DNA of 64,000 nt from Paenibacillus sp. HWE-109 (GTDB lineage: Bacteria; Bacillota; Bacilli; Paenibacillales; NBRC-103111): positions 2,356,001-2,420,000 of the forward strand of contig NZ_CP091881.1 in the NCBI RefSeq assembly GCF_022163125.1, given 5' to 3'. The translations under genes and the position numbers were made by a program. Every line of letters begins with the position of its first letter. Positions within the stretch are counted from its first letter, which is position 1. Of the stretch, positions 24,588-32,964 are shown in pieces. A model generated the notes under the pieces. It searched no databases. It saw nothing but the letters and a program-made list of their open reading frames with translations, and had not been told where the DNA came from.

Positions 24588-25468
24588 TCCCTCGCAGCCT
24601 CGTAGAGTTTTCTGGCTATGCGTTTTGGCTCAAACTGGATTGTCGTCATATGATCGCCACTCGTCTGAATTAGCCGGAATAAGCCCAAACGGCTCGACAT
24701 ATGCGGATGCCAGCCATAATCCGGATTGCCCAAAGGCAGTGCGGTATCATCCGTCAGGTGAAGATAACTTTTTGGTATTGTCAGACTGTAAAACTTTTTC
24801 AGATCAAGCTTCTCAAAGGATGGCGCGGCGGGCTCCGGTGAAACTTTCTTGTACATCATTTGAACTTGCTCCATGCTCCCAAGATTGGCAAAGGTTTCCC
24901 GGTACAAAGGAAATGGCAGCATGATGGTATCATCCTTCGTGCTTTTACGAAGCTGTTCAAACACGGCGATCACCGTAGGCGGGAACTCATCCGCTACCCT
25001 TTCACCATCTTTGAGAACGAAGGCATTAAGGAAGACGAGACGTCGTAAACGATCAGGTACGAGCTCCGCTACTTTCTGAACTAGGGATCCCCCGAAGCTA
25101 TGTCCAACGAGAATGATGTTGTGCAAATTGTGCGAGATGATGTAATCCGCAATCGATTTGGACAGCATCGCATGCGTGACTTTTTTATTAGGGTCAGCCC
25201 CATGTCCCGGATATTCGGGCACATAGACGGTATGACCCTTCTTGCGCAGCTCCGCCGCGGTACCTGCCCAGAAGCTGGCATCCGCCCAGGCGCCATGGAT
25301 GAGTACAAAGGTCAAAGTCTGCTCGCGTTCACGCATGTCATATTCTTGCTCAGACGCCCAAGGAGCGGCTGCAAAGGGCCAACCAGCTGTTGGGAAATTG
25401 GGCTGAACCGGGTGCGGAAAAGGCCAAGCCTGAGGAGGCTGGGGCACATAATCATAATTGTAAATCAT
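24584..25468 (-). CDS. Alpha/beta hydrolase with proline-rich N-terminus
   Basis: A 294-aa enzyme of the esterase/salicylate-esterase-like group. FVLIHGAWADASFW forms the oxyanion-hole region, VGHSFGGS holds the catalytic Ser124, and a His near the C-terminus (TSGDHMTTI) completes the triad. The first ~40 residues are unusual: rich in Pro, Trp and Phe (YVPQPPQAWPFPHPVQPNF) and without a signal peptide, reminiscent of coat-protein tails. The start is firm because AAGGGAG precedes the ATG. The gene lies at the edge of the spore-coat island, so a spore-surface location is possible but unproven. Confidence 0.78.
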   Translation of the reverse strand: MIYNYDYVPQPPQAWPFPHPVQPNFPTAGWPFAAAPWASEQEYDMREREQTLTFVLIHGAWADASFWAGTAAELRKKGHTVYVPEYPGHGADPNKKVTHAMLSKSIADYIISHNLHNIILVGHSFGGSLVQKVAELVPDRLRRLVFLNAFVLKDGERVADEFPPTVIAVFEQLRKSTKDDTIMLPFPLYRETFANLGSMEQVQMMYKKVSPEPAAPSFEKLDLKKFYSLTIPKSYLHLTDDTALPLGNPDYGWHPHMSSRLGLFRLIQTSGDHMTTIQFEPKRIARKLYEAARD

Positions 25469-25540
25469 GGGGAACTCCCTTTCGGATTTAGATGTAACAC
25501 TATATGCCCAGATTAGGCATTTGCCAATGGAAATGTGAAA

Positions 25541-25561
25541 GACGTCCCAATAGGACGTCAG
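25541..25561 (-). terminator. Terminator of the three-module coat-like gene (25.6 kb)
   Basis: GACGTCC/GGACGTC, a perfect 7-bp stem with a 5-nt loop, followed on the minus strand by TTTC. It ends the leftward transcript just beyond the stop codon. Confidence 0.6.
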
Positions 25562-25563
25562 GG

Positions 25564-26268
25564 TTAGACTATGCGTCCTGTGAAATTGTCGCCTTTGCGC
25601 GAGGCAGGCAGGTGAATGGTTTTCACATGATCGCTATGGATAACAGATTTGCCTGTGGCTGTGTGTACTTCTAGAAAAGGATGATTACAAGTATTAAGAA
25701 CGCCTATTTTGTGTGGGTTTTCGCCAAGATCCAAAACGACAAACATCGTTTCCAGTTTTTTTAATTGCTGCTCGAAGGTGCGAGAGAAGGTTACTTGGGA
25801 TGGCTGCACAAGAAAATTTTCCAGCTTCATAGAATAAGGTGTTGTGTTGGGGTGATAGGGAACCACATACTTGACATGTTTCATAGAGATGAAGATGGTT
25901 TGGAAGATCGGTGAATGAAAAGCGAAATAATCATTCATAATATGGGTCAAATATCCATGCACACTTTGATTGCCGGTAATGTAGATCTCAACAAACATCC
26001 CTTTGGCGCTCATTAGCATTTTGCGATAGGAGATGGATGAGGATTCAAGTTCAAAGGGATACTCAGTAGGAGGATCCAGGAATGTGGTCGGATGCTGATT
26101 CAGTGTCATGTATTGTAAATGAATCGTGGGAATATAGTAAAAGTTTAGTTCATTGTAGATTACGATCAGATCACTGCTTACTTCTAGTAATACTCCCTTT
26201 AATGGTTGTTGAATCCCCGAAAATGTGATCTCCACTTGCTTATCTAGCATCGAATTCATAGCATCCAT
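25564..26268 (-). CDS. Three-module CotB-fold-like protein, left flank of coat island
   Basis: A 234-aa soluble protein with three repeats of a small beta-barrel-like module (about residues 7-56, 86-136 and 170-220). Each ends in a motif like FYYIPTIHLQYM, TIFISMKHVKYV or SVIHSDHVKTI. The same module ending (YIQLQHVKSI) occurs in the CotB-like protein next to it. A paralogue with the same layout lies at 30441-31124. I infer a spore-coat structural role; no enzymatic motif is visible. AGGAGGAAT precedes the start. The gene follows the CotB-like gene on the same strand. Confidence 0.6.
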   Translation of the reverse strand: MDAMNSMLDKQVEITFSGIQQPLKGVLLEVSSDLIVIYNELNFYYIPTIHLQYMTLNQHPTTFLDPPTEYPFELESSSISYRKMLMSAKGMFVEIYITGNQSVHGYLTHIMNDYFAFHSPIFQTIFISMKHVKYVVPYHPNTTPYSMKLENFLVQPSQVTFSRTFEQQLKKLETMFVVLDLGENPHKIGVLNTCNHPFLEVHTATGKSVIHSDHVKTIHLPASRKGDNFTGRIV

Positions 26269-26308
26269 GATAAATTCCTCCTCTCCCTATAGTAGAAATA
26301 ACCCTAAA

Positions 26309-26342
26309 AGGCGCGCTGAGTGCCGTAGCAATCAACGCGCCT
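26309..26342 (-). terminator. Hairpin between the CotB-like and three-module genes
   Basis: A perfect 7-bp stem AGGCGCG/CGCGCCT, nested in a weaker outer pairing (AACCC/GGGTT). It lies 36 bp after the CotB-like stop; the T-run on the minus strand is short (TTTTAG). Confidence 0.5.
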
Positions 26343-26377
26343 GCGACGAGTTTGGGGTTAATCGATAGGAGAAAGGC

Positions 26378-26923
26378 TTATCGAGAGCGATATTTTTTTA
26401 ACATAAGTTTGATTGCAACGATTTGTGCAGCAGTTGCTTTGTTGCTTTTGTTGCTTTTGTTGGATTTATTGGAGCTATTGGATTTATTGGATTTGTTGCC
26501 GTTGCTATTGTTTTTGTTAATGGCATTAATACTTTTAATATGGAAGACTGGAATACGAACTATTTCATTGTTCACTACGATCAGCAAGTAATGATCCCAA
26601 GTTTCTACGACGACACCTTCAATTTTCTCAGGGCCACCGCGATTAATTTGTACAAACGTATACTTTAATTGTGCTAGAACACCTTCGAAGTTGTGAGCTT
26701 GCTCAGCGCGGTGAGTAGTCTTGTAAGATCTGCTGGCGTTGCCGTTCGTTGCGCTGATACTTTTGACGTGTTGCAATTGAATATAAACAAGTGTGCCATC
26801 TTTTAATTGAAGTGTTAAGTAATCATGTTGAACGGCTACCAATCTACCAATAATTGAATCAGGACCTCCGCGATTGACTTTAACCTCAGTGCCGACTAAT
26901 GAACCCAAATAGTTTAAACCCAT
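26378..26923 (-). CDS. cotB: Spore coat protein, CotB-like
   Basis: A 181-aa protein with two CotB modules. VNRGGPDSIIGRLVAVQHDY with YIQLQHVKSI (about 5-57) and INRGGPEKIEGVVVETWDHY with IPVFHIKSI (about 84-133) match the RGGPE...HIKSI repeats of Bacillus subtilis CotB. The C-terminal region (about 138-163) is a run of Asn-Lys-Ser units, corresponding to the Ser/Lys-rich CotB tail that CotH phosphorylates. It is shorter than Bacillus CotB (two modules instead of three). It is divergent from the CotG-like gene and near cotH, as expected of this functional set. Confidence 0.82.
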   Translation of the reverse strand: MGLNYLGSLVGTEVKVNRGGPDSIIGRLVAVQHDYLTLQLKDGTLVYIQLQHVKSISATNGNASRSYKTTHRAEQAHNFEGVLAQLKYTFVQINRGGPEKIEGVVVETWDHYLLIVVNNEIVRIPVFHIKSINAINKNNSNGNKSNKSNSSNKSNKSNKSNKATAAQIVAIKLMLKKYRSR

Positions 26924-27233
26924 TTTGTCATTTCCCCTCTCAGAACTTTTATTTTGTACGATCTAATAAGCAGCAGATGCTAATTTGATTGGTATGTTCA
27001 CCTCCTATATGTTTGTCATTGCTGCTCATTTGTAATATAAGTATATGAATCCCTGGAAAAATGGTACTAGATTCAAATCTATTTTTGCGCTCATTTATTG
27101 CTAATTCCGCATTGGACCAGCTAGTGGTACTGGAACTATTGGTAAAATATTTTGTCCATATCAACCAATATCTCTATCCGTTTAAAATCTCCTATCATAT
27201 ACTGCACTATTAAACTATGAGGAGGTTTTAAAT
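26924..27233. other. Divergent promoter region between CotB-like and CotG-like genes
   Basis: A 310-bp non-coding block that must hold both coat-gene promoters. On the plus strand CATATACTG (27196-27204) approximates a sigma-K -10 box and lies about 30 bp before the CotG-like start, but I see no convincing -35 AC element. A 71-codon frame on the minus strand (26949-27164) starts at TTG without a good ribosome binding site and is not called. Confidence 0.4.
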
Positions 27234-27548
27234 ATGATGGCTAGCATTTCTAACAAATGCAATTGCGACAAAACTAAAGGTGACAAAACACAAGGCAACA
27301 AATCAAGAGGGAACAAAACAAGAGGAAACAAATCCGGCAACGACAAAACACGGGGTGACAAATCCTGCAATCACAAAACACAAGGCGGCAAATCAGGTGG
27401 AAAATCGCAAGGCGGCAAATCAGGTGGAAGATCGCAAGGCGGCAAATCAGGTGGTAGATCACATGGTGGCAAATCCGGTGGAAAATCACAAGGCGGCAAA
27501 TCTCGCGGAAACAAAACAAGAGGGAACAAAAGCCGTGGCAACCGTTAA
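27234..27548 (+). CDS. CotG-like Lys/Ser/Gly repeat protein of the spore coat
   Basis: A 104-aa low-complexity, strongly basic protein. The ends consist of five-residue units of the type GNKTR, GNKSR and GDKTQ; the middle has nine-residue units such as GGKSGGKSQ, GGKSGGRSQ and GGKSGGRSH. Each unit carries a Lys or Arg followed by Ser or Thr. Sequence identity to Bacillus CotG is low, but composition, repeat style and position between cotB and cotH are the same. The serines are likely CotH targets. Two cysteines sit near the N-terminus (CNCDK). AGGAGG is 8 nt before the ATG, and a terminator follows. Confidence 0.75.
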   Translation: MMASISNKCNCDKTKGDKTQGNKSRGNKTRGNKSGNDKTRGDKSCNHKTQGGKSGGKSQGGKSGGRSQGGKSGGRSHGGKSGGKSQGGKSRGNKTRGNKSRGNR

Positions 27549-27575
27549 TAACCTGGAATAAATTATTCTATGATG

Positions 27576-27605
27576 AAAGTCTATCTCTTGTAGATAGGCT
27601 TTTTG
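27576..27605 (+). terminator. Terminator between the CotG-like gene and cotH
   Basis: A 10-bp stem AAAGTCTATC/GATAGGCTTT with a 7-nt loop and a T-run. Either cotH has its own promoter or it depends on read-through. Confidence 0.8.
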
Positions 27606-27628
27606 TTATGAAGAAAAGGTGGTGCGCG

Positions 27629-28681
27629 ATGATACCGACTCGACATATCGTTATCCAAGAGCAACAGCTCAGAAAATTGAATGAAGATGTTTGGAGCAAG
27701 CAATATGTGAACGGAGTTCTTATCTCAAAAGGACAACGCGGAGCCATCAAAGTCCGGTATCGAGGCGGGCATACGCGAGAGTATGCCAAGAAGTCATTCG
27801 AAATTGTCAGCGGAGGCAGAACCTACCATCTCAATGCGGAATATGACGATCCATCAATGATTCGAAATGCGTTATCCTTTCGTTTTTTTCAAAAAATCGG
27901 CGTGCCGAGCCCGCAAACCAAGCATATCCATTTGAAATTAAATGGGGTGAGCCAAGGGGTTTATTTGGAAATTGAAGCGGTCGATAAGAACTTTTTTCAA
28001 TTCAGAAAAATAGGTGTGCAATCGCTTTTCTATGCCGTGGATGATGATGCCAACTTCGAAACATTCCATCCCGAAACGAAGAAAGCCAAAAAAACGATGT
28101 TTGAAGGCTATGAACAAATTATGGGACTCAGTAGTGAGAAAAAAGAGTTGAGGAGATTCATCGCACAAATCAACCAATTATCGAGAAAGCCTCTGGCCTA
28201 TTATATAAACTCTCAATTAGACGTAGATAATTATTTGCGGTGGCTGGCAGGTGCTGTTTTTACAGGAAATTTTGATGGATTTGACCAAAACTATGCGATT
28301 TACCGGCATAAACCTACGAAATTATATCGAATTATTCCTTGGGACTATGAAGGAACCTGGGGACGAAATTGTTACGGAAAAGTGTGCGGGAGTGACTTGG
28401 TAAGAGTGAAAGGGTACAACGGTCTTACCGAGAAGTTGCTGGGTATTCAGAGCGCTAGACTGCGTTATAAACAAATTCTATCTTCGATACTGCGATCATC
28501 CTTCACTTGGAAACAGATAGGACCGATTGTCGAACATTTACATGGGAATATAGCTCCCTATATGAAGGAAGATTCCTATCGTAAATGGCCCTATTCCGAA
28601 TTTAAAGGGGAACCCGAGTTAATTCGAAACTATGTGCAGGAACGCAGATTGATCATTAAACAGGAACTCAAAAAGCTATAA
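27629..28681 (+). CDS. cotH: Spore coat kinase CotH
   Basis: A 350-aa member of the CotH kinase family, similar over its full length to Bacillus subtilis CotH. Conserved blocks are YHLNAEYDDPSMIRNALSF, VYLEIEAVDKNFF, FYAVDDDANF, DNYLRWLAGAVFTGNFDGF and IPWDYEGTWGR. The Asp in NFDGFDQNY (about 216) and the Asp in IPWDY (about 239) correspond to the catalytic and metal-binding residues. CotH phosphorylates serines of CotB and CotG and controls outer-coat assembly. ATG 27629 has AAAAGGTGG upstream; an ATG at 27608 falls against the terminator and lacks a site. Confidence 0.93.
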   Translation: MIPTRHIVIQEQQLRKLNEDVWSKQYVNGVLISKGQRGAIKVRYRGGHTREYAKKSFEIVSGGRTYHLNAEYDDPSMIRNALSFRFFQKIGVPSPQTKHIHLKLNGVSQGVYLEIEAVDKNFFQFRKIGVQSLFYAVDDDANFETFHPETKKAKKTMFEGYEQIMGLSSEKKELRRFIAQINQLSRKPLAYYINSQLDVDNYLRWLAGAVFTGNFDGFDQNYAIYRHKPTKLYRIIPWDYEGTWGRNCYGKVCGSDLVRVKGYNGLTEKLLGIQSARLRYKQILSSILRSSFTWKQIGPIVEHLHGNIAPYMKEDSYRKWPYSEFKGEPELIRNYVQERRLIIKQELKKL

Positions 28682-28683
28682 CC

Positions 28684-28717
28684 AGCCAAATGTCCAAAGC
28701 ATTTGGCTTTATTTTTG
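28684..28717 (+). terminator. Terminator of cotH
   Basis: A 9-bp stem AGCCAAATG/CATTTGGCT followed by TTATTTTT. Confidence 0.85.
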
Positions 28718-28865
28718 TGTTTTCTTACTACGATTAGGTAGTCGTGGAATCTTCTTGCGAGGAGGGTATTTGTTTATAGCAAACATTATGGGGGTCTCGT
28801 ATATATACTGTATCAATATCTACTAATGATATTTGGTAGCAGCCATTAGGAAGGAGTGAGTGACA

Positions 28866-29021
28866 ATGATCGTGCTTCTCATCATCATCTTAGCGGGTAT
28901 TTTTCTATTTTTTGTGATTAAACCACCCTATACAGCAGTGGAATCCGAACTCGTAGAACAGGAAGCGGCAACTGATTTAAAAGTTTCTGATATGGCTTAT
29001 GTGAATAGGTTGGATGCTTGA
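28866..29021 (+). CDS. 51-residue single-pass membrane peptide
   Basis: A short gene supported by AAGGAG upstream of an ATG. The product begins MIVLLIIILAGIFLFFVIKP, one transmembrane helix, and continues with an acidic tail of about 30 residues (AVESELVEQEAATDLKVSDM). Family unknown. It lies between cotH and the ArsB-type permease gene (start 56 bp downstream) on the same strand, so it could be a small partner of the permease or a minor spore membrane peptide. Confidence 0.6.
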   Translation: MIVLLIIILAGIFLFFVIKPPYTAVESELVEQEAATDLKVSDMAYVNRLDA

Positions 29022-29076
29022 TTCGTCAAACGATAGGTTTCAGATCTATATTTCGCTAGAATTGGGGTGAAAATGC

Positions 29077-30414
29077 ATGTTTGGTTCCGCTACAATATCC
29101 CTTACGATTGCAGCATTTGTAATGACTGTTATTCTCATTCTTTGGCGTCCTAAGGAGATTAATGAAGCTATTCCAGCTATAGGAGGCGCTATACTTGTTT
29201 TTCTAAGCGGAAGTGTATCAGTGAACGATATCATCAAAATTACGAATACGATCAGTGATGCAGCTATCACCATAATGGCGACGATCGTGATGGCTATCGT
29301 GTTAGAAAGCTTCGGATTCTTTGGATGGGCAGCTGAAGGACTAATGGCCCGAGCGAAAGGCTCTGGTATACGGTTATTCTGGTATGTTAATTTGCTCTGT
29401 TTTCTGATGACTTTATTTTTCAACAATGATGGAAGTATCATGATCACAACACCGATTTTAATCATCGTTCTCCAAAATTTAGGGTTGAAAAATCATCAGA
29501 AAATACCGTATTTACTTTCTGGTGCTTTGATTGCTACCGCATCAAGTGCACCTATTGGTGTTAGCAACATCGTTAATCTCATTGCGCTCAAGATCGTTGG
29601 TATGGATTTGTACATGCATACGTTAATGATGTTTATACCATCAACATTAGGATTATTGTTTTTCTTATTGTTATTATTTCTATGTTTTTACCGAGTTCTG
29701 CCCAAGAAACTGCCGAGAAATGGTAAAGGTCAACATCCGCTGCAAGCTCAATCACCAGAAGTGCTGCCTATAAGTAAAAATAGAACGCGATTTATGCTCA
29801 ACATCTTGCTGTTTGTTTTCATGGTCCGAGTTAGTCTTTTCATCGCATCGTATATGGGCATACCCGTAAGTATCGTTGCTGTAACCGGATCATTGATTTT
29901 GTTGCTCTGGCGCTGGATTTATCTTAAAATTTCGCCGCTTGATATGGTCAAAAAGACGCCATGGCATATTCTCATCTTTGCATTCGGCATGTACGTAATT
30001 ATATTCGGTTTAAACAACATCGGCCTTACACAGCTTCTGGTTAGTTATTTGAAACCACTAGTTTCGGGTGATTTAATGAATGGTAGCTTGATAATGGGCG
30101 GACTGGTCACTCTGATGTCGACCTTGGTCAATAATCATCCGGCTTTAATGATCGGAACGATTACATTAACAGGTATGGAGTTAGATCCAATCACCTTAAA
30201 AGTTACTTATTTAGCTAGTGTCGTAGGGAGCGACCTCGGGTCTTTATTATTGCCAATTGGAACGCTTGCTTCGCTCATTTGGCTGCATATTCTCAAACAA
30301 AACAAAGTGAAAGTGAGCTGGAGGGAGTATTGCAAAGTCACTTTTTTAACGATTCCACCTGCCTTGATTTTCACGCTTGTCTGTCTAGCGCTTTGGGTCA
30401 GCTGGATTTTTTAA
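29077..30414 (+). CDS. ArsB/NhaD-superfamily permease
   Basis: A 445-aa membrane protein with about 11-12 helices. FWYVNLLCFLMTLFFNNDGS, PYLLSGALIATASSAPIGVS and TLVNNHPALMIG are the paired signature regions of the ArsB arsenite-efflux and related ion-transporter superfamily. It is closest in my memory to stand-alone Bacillus arsenical-pump-like proteins. No arsR, arsC or arsA gene is nearby, so arsenite transport is only one possibility. Its position inside a coat-gene island suggests expression in sporulation, which is inference. Confidence 0.8.
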   Translation: MFGSATISLTIAAFVMTVILILWRPKEINEAIPAIGGAILVFLSGSVSVNDIIKITNTISDAAITIMATIVMAIVLESFGFFGWAAEGLMARAKGSGIRLFWYVNLLCFLMTLFFNNDGSIMITTPILIIVLQNLGLKNHQKIPYLLSGALIATASSAPIGVSNIVNLIALKIVGMDLYMHTLMMFIPSTLGLLFFLLLLFLCFYRVLPKKLPRNGKGQHPLQAQSPEVLPISKNRTRFMLNILLFVFMVRVSLFIASYMGIPVSIVAVTGSLILLLWRWIYLKISPLDMVKKTPWHILIFAFGMYVIIFGLNNIGLTQLLVSYLKPLVSGDLMNGSLIMGGLVTLMSTLVNNHPALMIGTITLTGMELDPITLKVTYLASVVGSDLGSLLLPIGTLASLIWLHILKQNKVKVSWREYCKVTFLTIPPALIFTLVCLALWVSWIF

Positions 30415-30440
30415 TATTTTGTTGAATAGGAGGTTCAACC

Positions 30441-31124
30441 ATGTTATTTGCACATTCATATTTGGGTAAACTGGTACACATTGAATTGCTGGGAGATAGG
30501 GACAAGATGGGCTATCTAGTTGATGCAGGCCCCGATGTATTCGTCATTTATATGGACAAAAAATATGTCTATGTGCCAAGTGCTCATGTCAAAACGATCA
30601 AATTAAATACGGAAGACAAGACGAACACAGATACGGCCCCGGATCCAATTAATCAAACGGGGGCTATCACCTTTATTCTAGTCTTGCATAACGCAATAGA
30701 TAAATTCGTAGAGATTTATATCTCTGATCATCAATCCATTCATGGCTACGTAAAAGCAATCGCGCAAGATTATTTAGTCTTTTATTCGCAATTTTATAAA
30801 ACCATGTATATTCCTTTGGATCATTTAAAATGGATTACTCCCTTTGAATCAGATCAGACTCCGTATTCGTTAGATCAAAAACACCTTTCAAAAGAGGTCA
30901 TTGAGGGTTCTGTTAATGCTTTGCCGCCCACATTTGAACAATTAATGAAAGGATTAGAAGGAGAAATGGTTGGTATTGATTCCGGTCTAAAGGCTAATAA
31001 AATTGGTTTGCTTCAGACAATCAATAATTCTTTTGTCGAATTGATTACGGCGGAAGAACTTAAGTTTCATTATAATTTACAGCATATCAAAAACTGCATT
31101 CCCTTGAAGAAGGAAAGTGAATAG
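30441..31124 (+). CDS. Three-module CotB-fold-like protein, right flank of coat island
   Basis: A 227-aa paralogue of the protein at 25564-26268. Modules lie at about residues 7-54, 84-134 and 170-220, with endings YVYVPSAHVKTI, TMYIPLDHLKWI and FHYNLQHIKNC. The middle module pairs well between the two (FVEIYISDHQSIHGYVKAI here, FVEIYITGNQSVHGYLTHI there). It has no signal or membrane segment. A spore-coat role is inferred from the shared module and location. It begins 26 bp after the ArsB-type gene and ends before a terminator. Confidence 0.6.
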   Translation: MLFAHSYLGKLVHIELLGDRDKMGYLVDAGPDVFVIYMDKKYVYVPSAHVKTIKLNTEDKTNTDTAPDPINQTGAITFILVLHNAIDKFVEIYISDHQSIHGYVKAIAQDYLVFYSQFYKTMYIPLDHLKWITPFESDQTPYSLDQKHLSKEVIEGSVNALPPTFEQLMKGLEGEMVGIDSGLKANKIGLLQTINNSFVELITAEELKFHYNLQHIKNCIPLKKESE

Positions 31125-31133
31125 ATGTTGATG

Positions 31134-31170
31134 AGACAGTTATTACCTGACAGGGTAGCTGTCTTTTTTA
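31134..31170 (+). terminator. Terminator closing the coat island
   Basis: AGACAG/CTGTCT with inner TACC/GGTA pairing, followed by TTTTTTA. Confidence 0.75.
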
Positions 31171-31234
31171 TATCTAAACGGCTTTATGTTAAGATGTAAA
31201 AGTTGGGCAAATAAAAGAAAAGTAGGATTATAGG

Positions 31235-32773
31235 ATGTCATTAAGTGAACCCCAAAGCTATCGATTCAGTGAGGCCCCCATATGGGATCTGCAGCGTGCC
31301 TATTATGAAGAGCAAGGTATAACAGCTTGGCAGCGTGATGAGGTGCCGTCTTATATTACAAGCAATCCAATGCTGGCTGGTTCTTATGCCGAGGTTATTT
31401 TTGGATTCCTGCAAGATCGCGCGCGCCTGGATGAGACATCGGAACCCGTGACGATCGTAGAACTTGGTGCAGGTTCGGGGCGACTTGCCTTTCATGTCCT
31501 GAAGGAGCTGCGCCAATTATCAGCGCTTGCAGGCTTTCCGCTTCCTCCATACCGATATGTGATGAGTGATTTGGCGGAGGGCAATATTGCATACTGGCAG
31601 CAGCATCCTAGTTTGATGTCTTATGTGGAGCAAGGCAATCTCGACTTTGCTAAGTTTGATGCGGCTGTGGATACTGAACTTCATCTGGTAGTATCAGGAG
31701 AATGTTTGGCTCGGGGAAGCTTGCGGCAGCCTCTGCTGATTATTGCAAACTACTTTTTTGATAGTATTCCGCAGGAATTAATTTATATTGAAAATAATCA
31801 GGTCTACGAGTGCTGGATTAACTGTTATATTCCAAAGCTAGATAAGGATTGGACTGCTTCGGAGCAGCTGAAGAATTTGGTAGCTGAATATGAGTATCGG
31901 AAGTCAGCCGAGTTCGAGGCGGGGTCTTATGCGTATCAGTCATTAATTGAGCTTTATGCGCGAGAGTTAGATGATTCCCATGTGCTATTTCCGATTGTTG
32001 GGTTAGATTGTCTGGATCGGTTGAGTCAGCTCTCGACCGAAGGATTTCTCTTGCTGACTGCAGACAAGGGGGAACATCAGCTTGCAAGTTGGGCGTATAA
32101 TGAGCCTCCAGAACTGATTCATCACGGCAGTTTTTCATTGACGGCGAATTATCATGCTATTACTGCCTACTATGAGGAAAAGGGAGCTGAGAGCTTATTC
32201 ACAGCTCATCCGCATCATCATTTGAATGTTGGCTGCGTGCTCCATCTTGCTGATCTGCCGTCATACGGTCTTACGCGTTTGGCGTATCGTAGATACATTG
32301 AGCGTTTTGGACCGGACGATTTTATTACGATCAAGGAATGGCTGGATGATCATCTTGCACACTTGGACATTCCACAAATGTTAGCTTACTGGCGCTTGAG
32401 CGGCTTTGACTCACAATTTTTCTTGCAAAATGCAAGTCGTCTAATGGACCTTATTGTGACCTCGGAGGAGGCAGATTGCGCAGGAATCTCACAAGGGATT
32501 GCTGAGATGTGGAGCGGGTATTACGCCATGGAGATTTCTAACAAAGTTGCTCTTGCGTGTGCGTCACTTTACTACCGGATGGAAATGTTTAGCGAGGCTT
32601 TGCCTTTCTATCTAGCGGCGGAAGACATGCAAGATGCAAGTATTGTATATGAGATGGCGATTTGCTGCTATGAGATCGGAGATATGGCAGGGACCAAGGC
32701 GTATATAGAACAAACCTTGATATTAAGTCCTCATCATGAGGAAGCATTATCGCTTCTAGGATTGCTGGAATAG
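31235..32773 (+). CDS. SAM-dependent methyltransferase (MidA-like) with TPR tail
   Basis: A 512-aa protein. The N-terminal part carries a Rossmann SAM-binding motif (IVELGAGSGRLAF, residues 75-86) and ANYFFDSIPQELIYI, which resembles the NEFFDALP block of the MidA/DUF185 protein methyltransferases. The last ~100 residues (LYYRMEMFSEALPFYLAAED, then AICCYEIGDMAGTKAYIEQT) form tetratricopeptide-like repeats, probably for protein binding. It is transcribed alone between two terminators. The substrate is unknown. Confidence 0.75.
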   Translation: MSLSEPQSYRFSEAPIWDLQRAYYEEQGITAWQRDEVPSYITSNPMLAGSYAEVIFGFLQDRARLDETSEPVTIVELGAGSGRLAFHVLKELRQLSALAGFPLPPYRYVMSDLAEGNIAYWQQHPSLMSYVEQGNLDFAKFDAAVDTELHLVVSGECLARGSLRQPLLIIANYFFDSIPQELIYIENNQVYECWINCYIPKLDKDWTASEQLKNLVAEYEYRKSAEFEAGSYAYQSLIELYARELDDSHVLFPIVGLDCLDRLSQLSTEGFLLLTADKGEHQLASWAYNEPPELIHHGSFSLTANYHAITAYYEEKGAESLFTAHPHHHLNVGCVLHLADLPSYGLTRLAYRRYIERFGPDDFITIKEWLDDHLAHLDIPQMLAYWRLSGFDSQFFLQNASRLMDLIVTSEEADCAGISQGIAEMWSGYYAMEISNKVALACASLYYRMEMFSEALPFYLAAEDMQDASIVYEMAICCYEIGDMAGTKAYIEQTLILSPHHEEALSLLGLLE

Positions 32774-32784
32774 GAGTAATAGAC

Positions 32785-32817
32785 AGAGCTTTGCGGACTT
32801 CCGCGAGGCTCTTTTTT
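32785..32817 (+). terminator. Terminator of the methyltransferase gene
   Basis: AGAGC/GCTCT and GCGG/CCGC pair in one stem, followed by TTTTTT. Confidence 0.8.
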
Positions 32818-32964
32818 GCGCTTCAGGAAAGAGACAAGGAGATTAAGTTTGTTAAGAAAATGCATAGTCTGCTCATACTTTTCACAAACTTAGCAAATTT
32901 TGTTGTGCGATACTTGGAGTATACATAGCCAATAACATCCAATGAGAAAGATGGGGGACATCCA

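Noticed and set aside
26949..27164. 71-codon open frame on the minus strand between the CotB-like and CotG-like genes
   Set aside because: TTG start without a good ribosome binding site, no recognisable sequence, and it would fill the promoter region of the CotB-like gene.
29077..30414. Arsenic-resistance operon
   Set aside because: Only the permease-like gene is present; arsR, arsC and arsA are absent and the neighbours are coat genes.
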